In this document: positions 62,691 through 64,000 of the stretch, piece after piece
Position numbering within the stretch: position 1 is the first letter of the stretch
How the letters are laid out: every line of letters begins with the position of its first letter
From: Hyalangium versicolor
GTDB taxonomy: Bacteria > Myxococcota > Myxococcia > Myxococcales > Myxococcaceae
Length of the DNA: 64,000 nt
Reading direction: 5' to 3'
Assembly: GCF_020103695.1 (NCBI RefSeq)
Contig: NZ_JAHXBF010000002.1
Location: forward strand, 558,001 to 622,000
Position numbers and translations under genes: made by a program
The notes under the pieces: model-generated
Told to the model about the DNA's origin: nothing
Seen by the model: the letters and a program-made list of their open reading frames with translations, nothing else
Database searches by the model: none

Positions 62691-64000
62691 TCAGTGGGGG
62701 AGCTCCGGCTTGAGTGGTAGCTCCACCCGGAAGCGGGTCTCCCCCGGCTTCGACACGAGCAGGCGAAGGCGCCCCCCATGCCTGCGCTCGATGATGCGCA
62801 GCGCGATGTCCAGTCCCAGCCCCGTGCCCTGCCCCTGAGGCTTGGTGGTGAAGAAGGGCTCCCAGATGCGCGCCTGTACCTCCGGGGGGATGCCAGGGCC
62901 ATCATCGGAGATCTCCACGTGCACTTCGTCTCCGCGCCGACAGGTGCTCACCTGGAGGGAGCCTCGGTCCTTCATGGAGTCCAGGGCGTTCTCGATGAGG
63001 TTGGTCCATACCTGGGTGAGCTCGCCACCGTGGGCCCACAGCTTGGGCAGCGAGGTGTCGTAGTCCCGCGTCACCGTCACGGCGCCGCGCAAGCGGTGGG
63101 TGAACATGGCCAGCGTCGCCTCGAGCCCGCTGTGCACATCCACCTCCTGAAGCGCATCCGGATCCATATACGTGTACTGCCGGACGGAGGAGATGAGCGA
63201 GGTGATGCGCTCGGTGCTGGCCTCCACGACGTCCGCGAGCTGCGCCAGCGAGAGCGTGTTCTCGAGCCACCCCAGCCCGGCCTGGAGCGCCGGTCCCTCC
63301 AGCGTGGCTCCGAGTTCCTCCAGGTGCGGCAGGTCCAAGCCCGAGCTCACGAAGATGGACGCGCGTGAGTAGGCCTGCCGCATGCCGTGATCGCCCAGCC
63401 ACTCGAGCAGATCGTCCTCCAGGTCGCTCCGGGCCATCGCATCCATGGTCTGGAGAGGCGCCACGCGGACGGCTTGGAGCAACTCCATGAGCGCCTTGCG
63501 CTGGGACTCCGTGAGGCGGCGATCCTGGGCAAGCGCGCGTTGTTGGGCGGACAGACACTCTTCCCGGAGCTGCTCGGCCGCCCGACGTGCCGCCGCGGCG
63601 GGGTTGTTCAGCTCATGCGCGAGGCTCGCCGCCATGCGCCCCAGCGCGGCCAGCTTCTCCTGCTGACGGATCTGCGCCTCCACGTCCTGGCGCCGCGCCA
63701 CCAGGGTCTGCAGGACGAACTTCGCCAAGGGCGTGTTGTCGGCCACCATGCGCCTGAGGGTGTCCACCCTGAGCTGTAACACCCGCGCCGTCCCCACCGT
63801 GCGAGCGGTGGCAGTGGCGGGTCCTCCTGAGAGGAGGGAGATTTCCCCGACGAACTCTCCGCGCCGGTGGACGGCGAGCAGTTCCTCGTCCTTGTCCGAG
63901 CGCCGGAAGAGACGGACCTCGCCCGCGAGCACGACGAAGATGTCGGCATCCTGCTGGCCCTCGGCGAAGAGGATCTCCCCGGGTGGAAGGGCACGGATGC
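62691..64000 (-). CDS. cNMP-binding domain histidine kinase (5' end missing)
   Basis: Partial: the frame stays open past the GTG at 63932 to the right edge, where it reads LPPGEILFAEGQQDADIFVVLAGEV, clearly inside a cyclic-nucleotide-binding domain, so the true start is outside. About 435 residues are visible. The cNMP domain ends about residue 75 (GEFVGEISLLSGGPATATA). Then a coiled coil and the phosphorylation box LGRMAASLAHELNNPAAAARR, and a HATPase with NLIENALDSM, DDGPGIPPE and GTGLGLDIAL. It would tie cAMP-like levels, or another ligand of this fold, to phosphorelay signalling. The region between the phosphorylation box and the HATPase (about 210 residues) is longer than usual. Confidence 0.9.
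   Translation of the reverse strand, partial: IRALPPGEILFAEGQQDADIFVVLAGEVRLFRRSDKDEELLAVHRRGEFVGEISLLSGGPATATARTVGTARVLQLRVDTLRRMVADNTPLAKFVLQTLVARRQDVEAQIRQQEKLAALGRMAASLAHELNNPAAAARRAAEQLREECLSAQQRALAQDRRLTESQRKALMELLQAVRVAPLQTMDAMARSDLEDDLLEWLGDHGMRQAYSRASIFVSSGLDLPHLEELGATLEGPALQAGLGWLENTLSLAQLADVVEASTERITSLISSVRQYTYMDPDALQEVDVHSGLEATLAMFTHRLRGAVTVTRDYDTSLPKLWAHGGELTQVWTNLIENALDSMKDRGSLQVSTCRRGDEVHVEISDDGPGIPPEVQARIWEPFFTTKPQGQGTGLGLDIALRIIERRHGGRLRLLVSKPGETRFRVELPLKPELPH

Noticed and set aside
1..64000. tRNA, rRNA, insertion sequence and prophage genes
   Set aside because: None recognised in a scan by eye; small RNA genes could still be missed without computation.

Overview
The window is high-GC DNA from a myxobacterium, most likely of the Cystobacter/Archangium side of the Myxococcales. 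That placement is inference. It rests on a Ser/Thr kinase with TPR repeats and an HRDFKP catalytic loop, PilZ-domain fusions, a MYXO-CTERM-like tail, many lipoproteins, several orphan histidine kinases, and strong G/C third-position codon use. I see no rRNA, tRNA, CRISPR array or insertion sequence. The first and last genes run off the window.

Layout. 1-8.5 kb: end of a kinase-TPR gene, an Ig-like lipoprotein, a frameshifted small membrane-protein gene, an RCC1-repeat lipoprotein, a START/SRPBCC protein, a cupin_5 protein and a PAS histidine kinase. 8.5-26 kb: an alpha-glucan utilisation locus with a secreted pullulanase, two GH13 amylase-type lipoproteins, a MalK/MalE/MalF/MalG ABC importer whose MalF carries a large extra N-terminal region, two DOMON-like surface proteins and an outer-membrane barrel protein. 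26-32 kb: a PilZ-Hsp70 fusion, a polytopic membrane protein, a DUF1684 protein and a small PilZ protein.

32.3-39.1 kb: a candidate indole-prenylation cluster. It has a DMATS-family aromatic prenyltransferase fused to a degenerate heme-oxygenase-like domain, a tryptophanase, a small V4R-like protein, a cytochrome P450 and a styrene/indole-monooxygenase-like flavoprotein. Long gene-free spacers with direct and inverted repeats lie on both sides. The likely chemistry is tryptophan to indole, prenylation, then epoxidation or hydroxylation; the order is unknown.

39.8-48.7 kb: an ABHD18-like hydrolase, then an ECF sigma factor and a membrane anti-sigma factor fused to TPR repeats and a CHAT (caspase-like) protease domain, a small lipoprotein and a thermolysin-family metalloprotease. 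The sigma gene and the metalloprotease gene are preceded by nearly identical 50-bp promoter blocks (44 of 50 bases the same) with ECF-type -35/-10 elements, which points to an autoregulated sigma factor with the protease gene in its regulon.

48.7-64 kb: a cold-shock protein, an STN/beta-helix membrane protein with an 18-bp tandem repeat, a propeller-like lipoprotein, a MoxR-DUF58-BatA operon, a GAF/PAS histidine kinase, a RIO1-type kinase with a disordered tail, a glyoxalase-fold protein, a NagZ-type glycosidase, a small lipoprotein and a partial cNMP-binding histidine kinase.

The two regions most likely to hold undescribed biology are the prenylindole cluster and the ECF/CHAT-anti-sigma/metalloprotease system.
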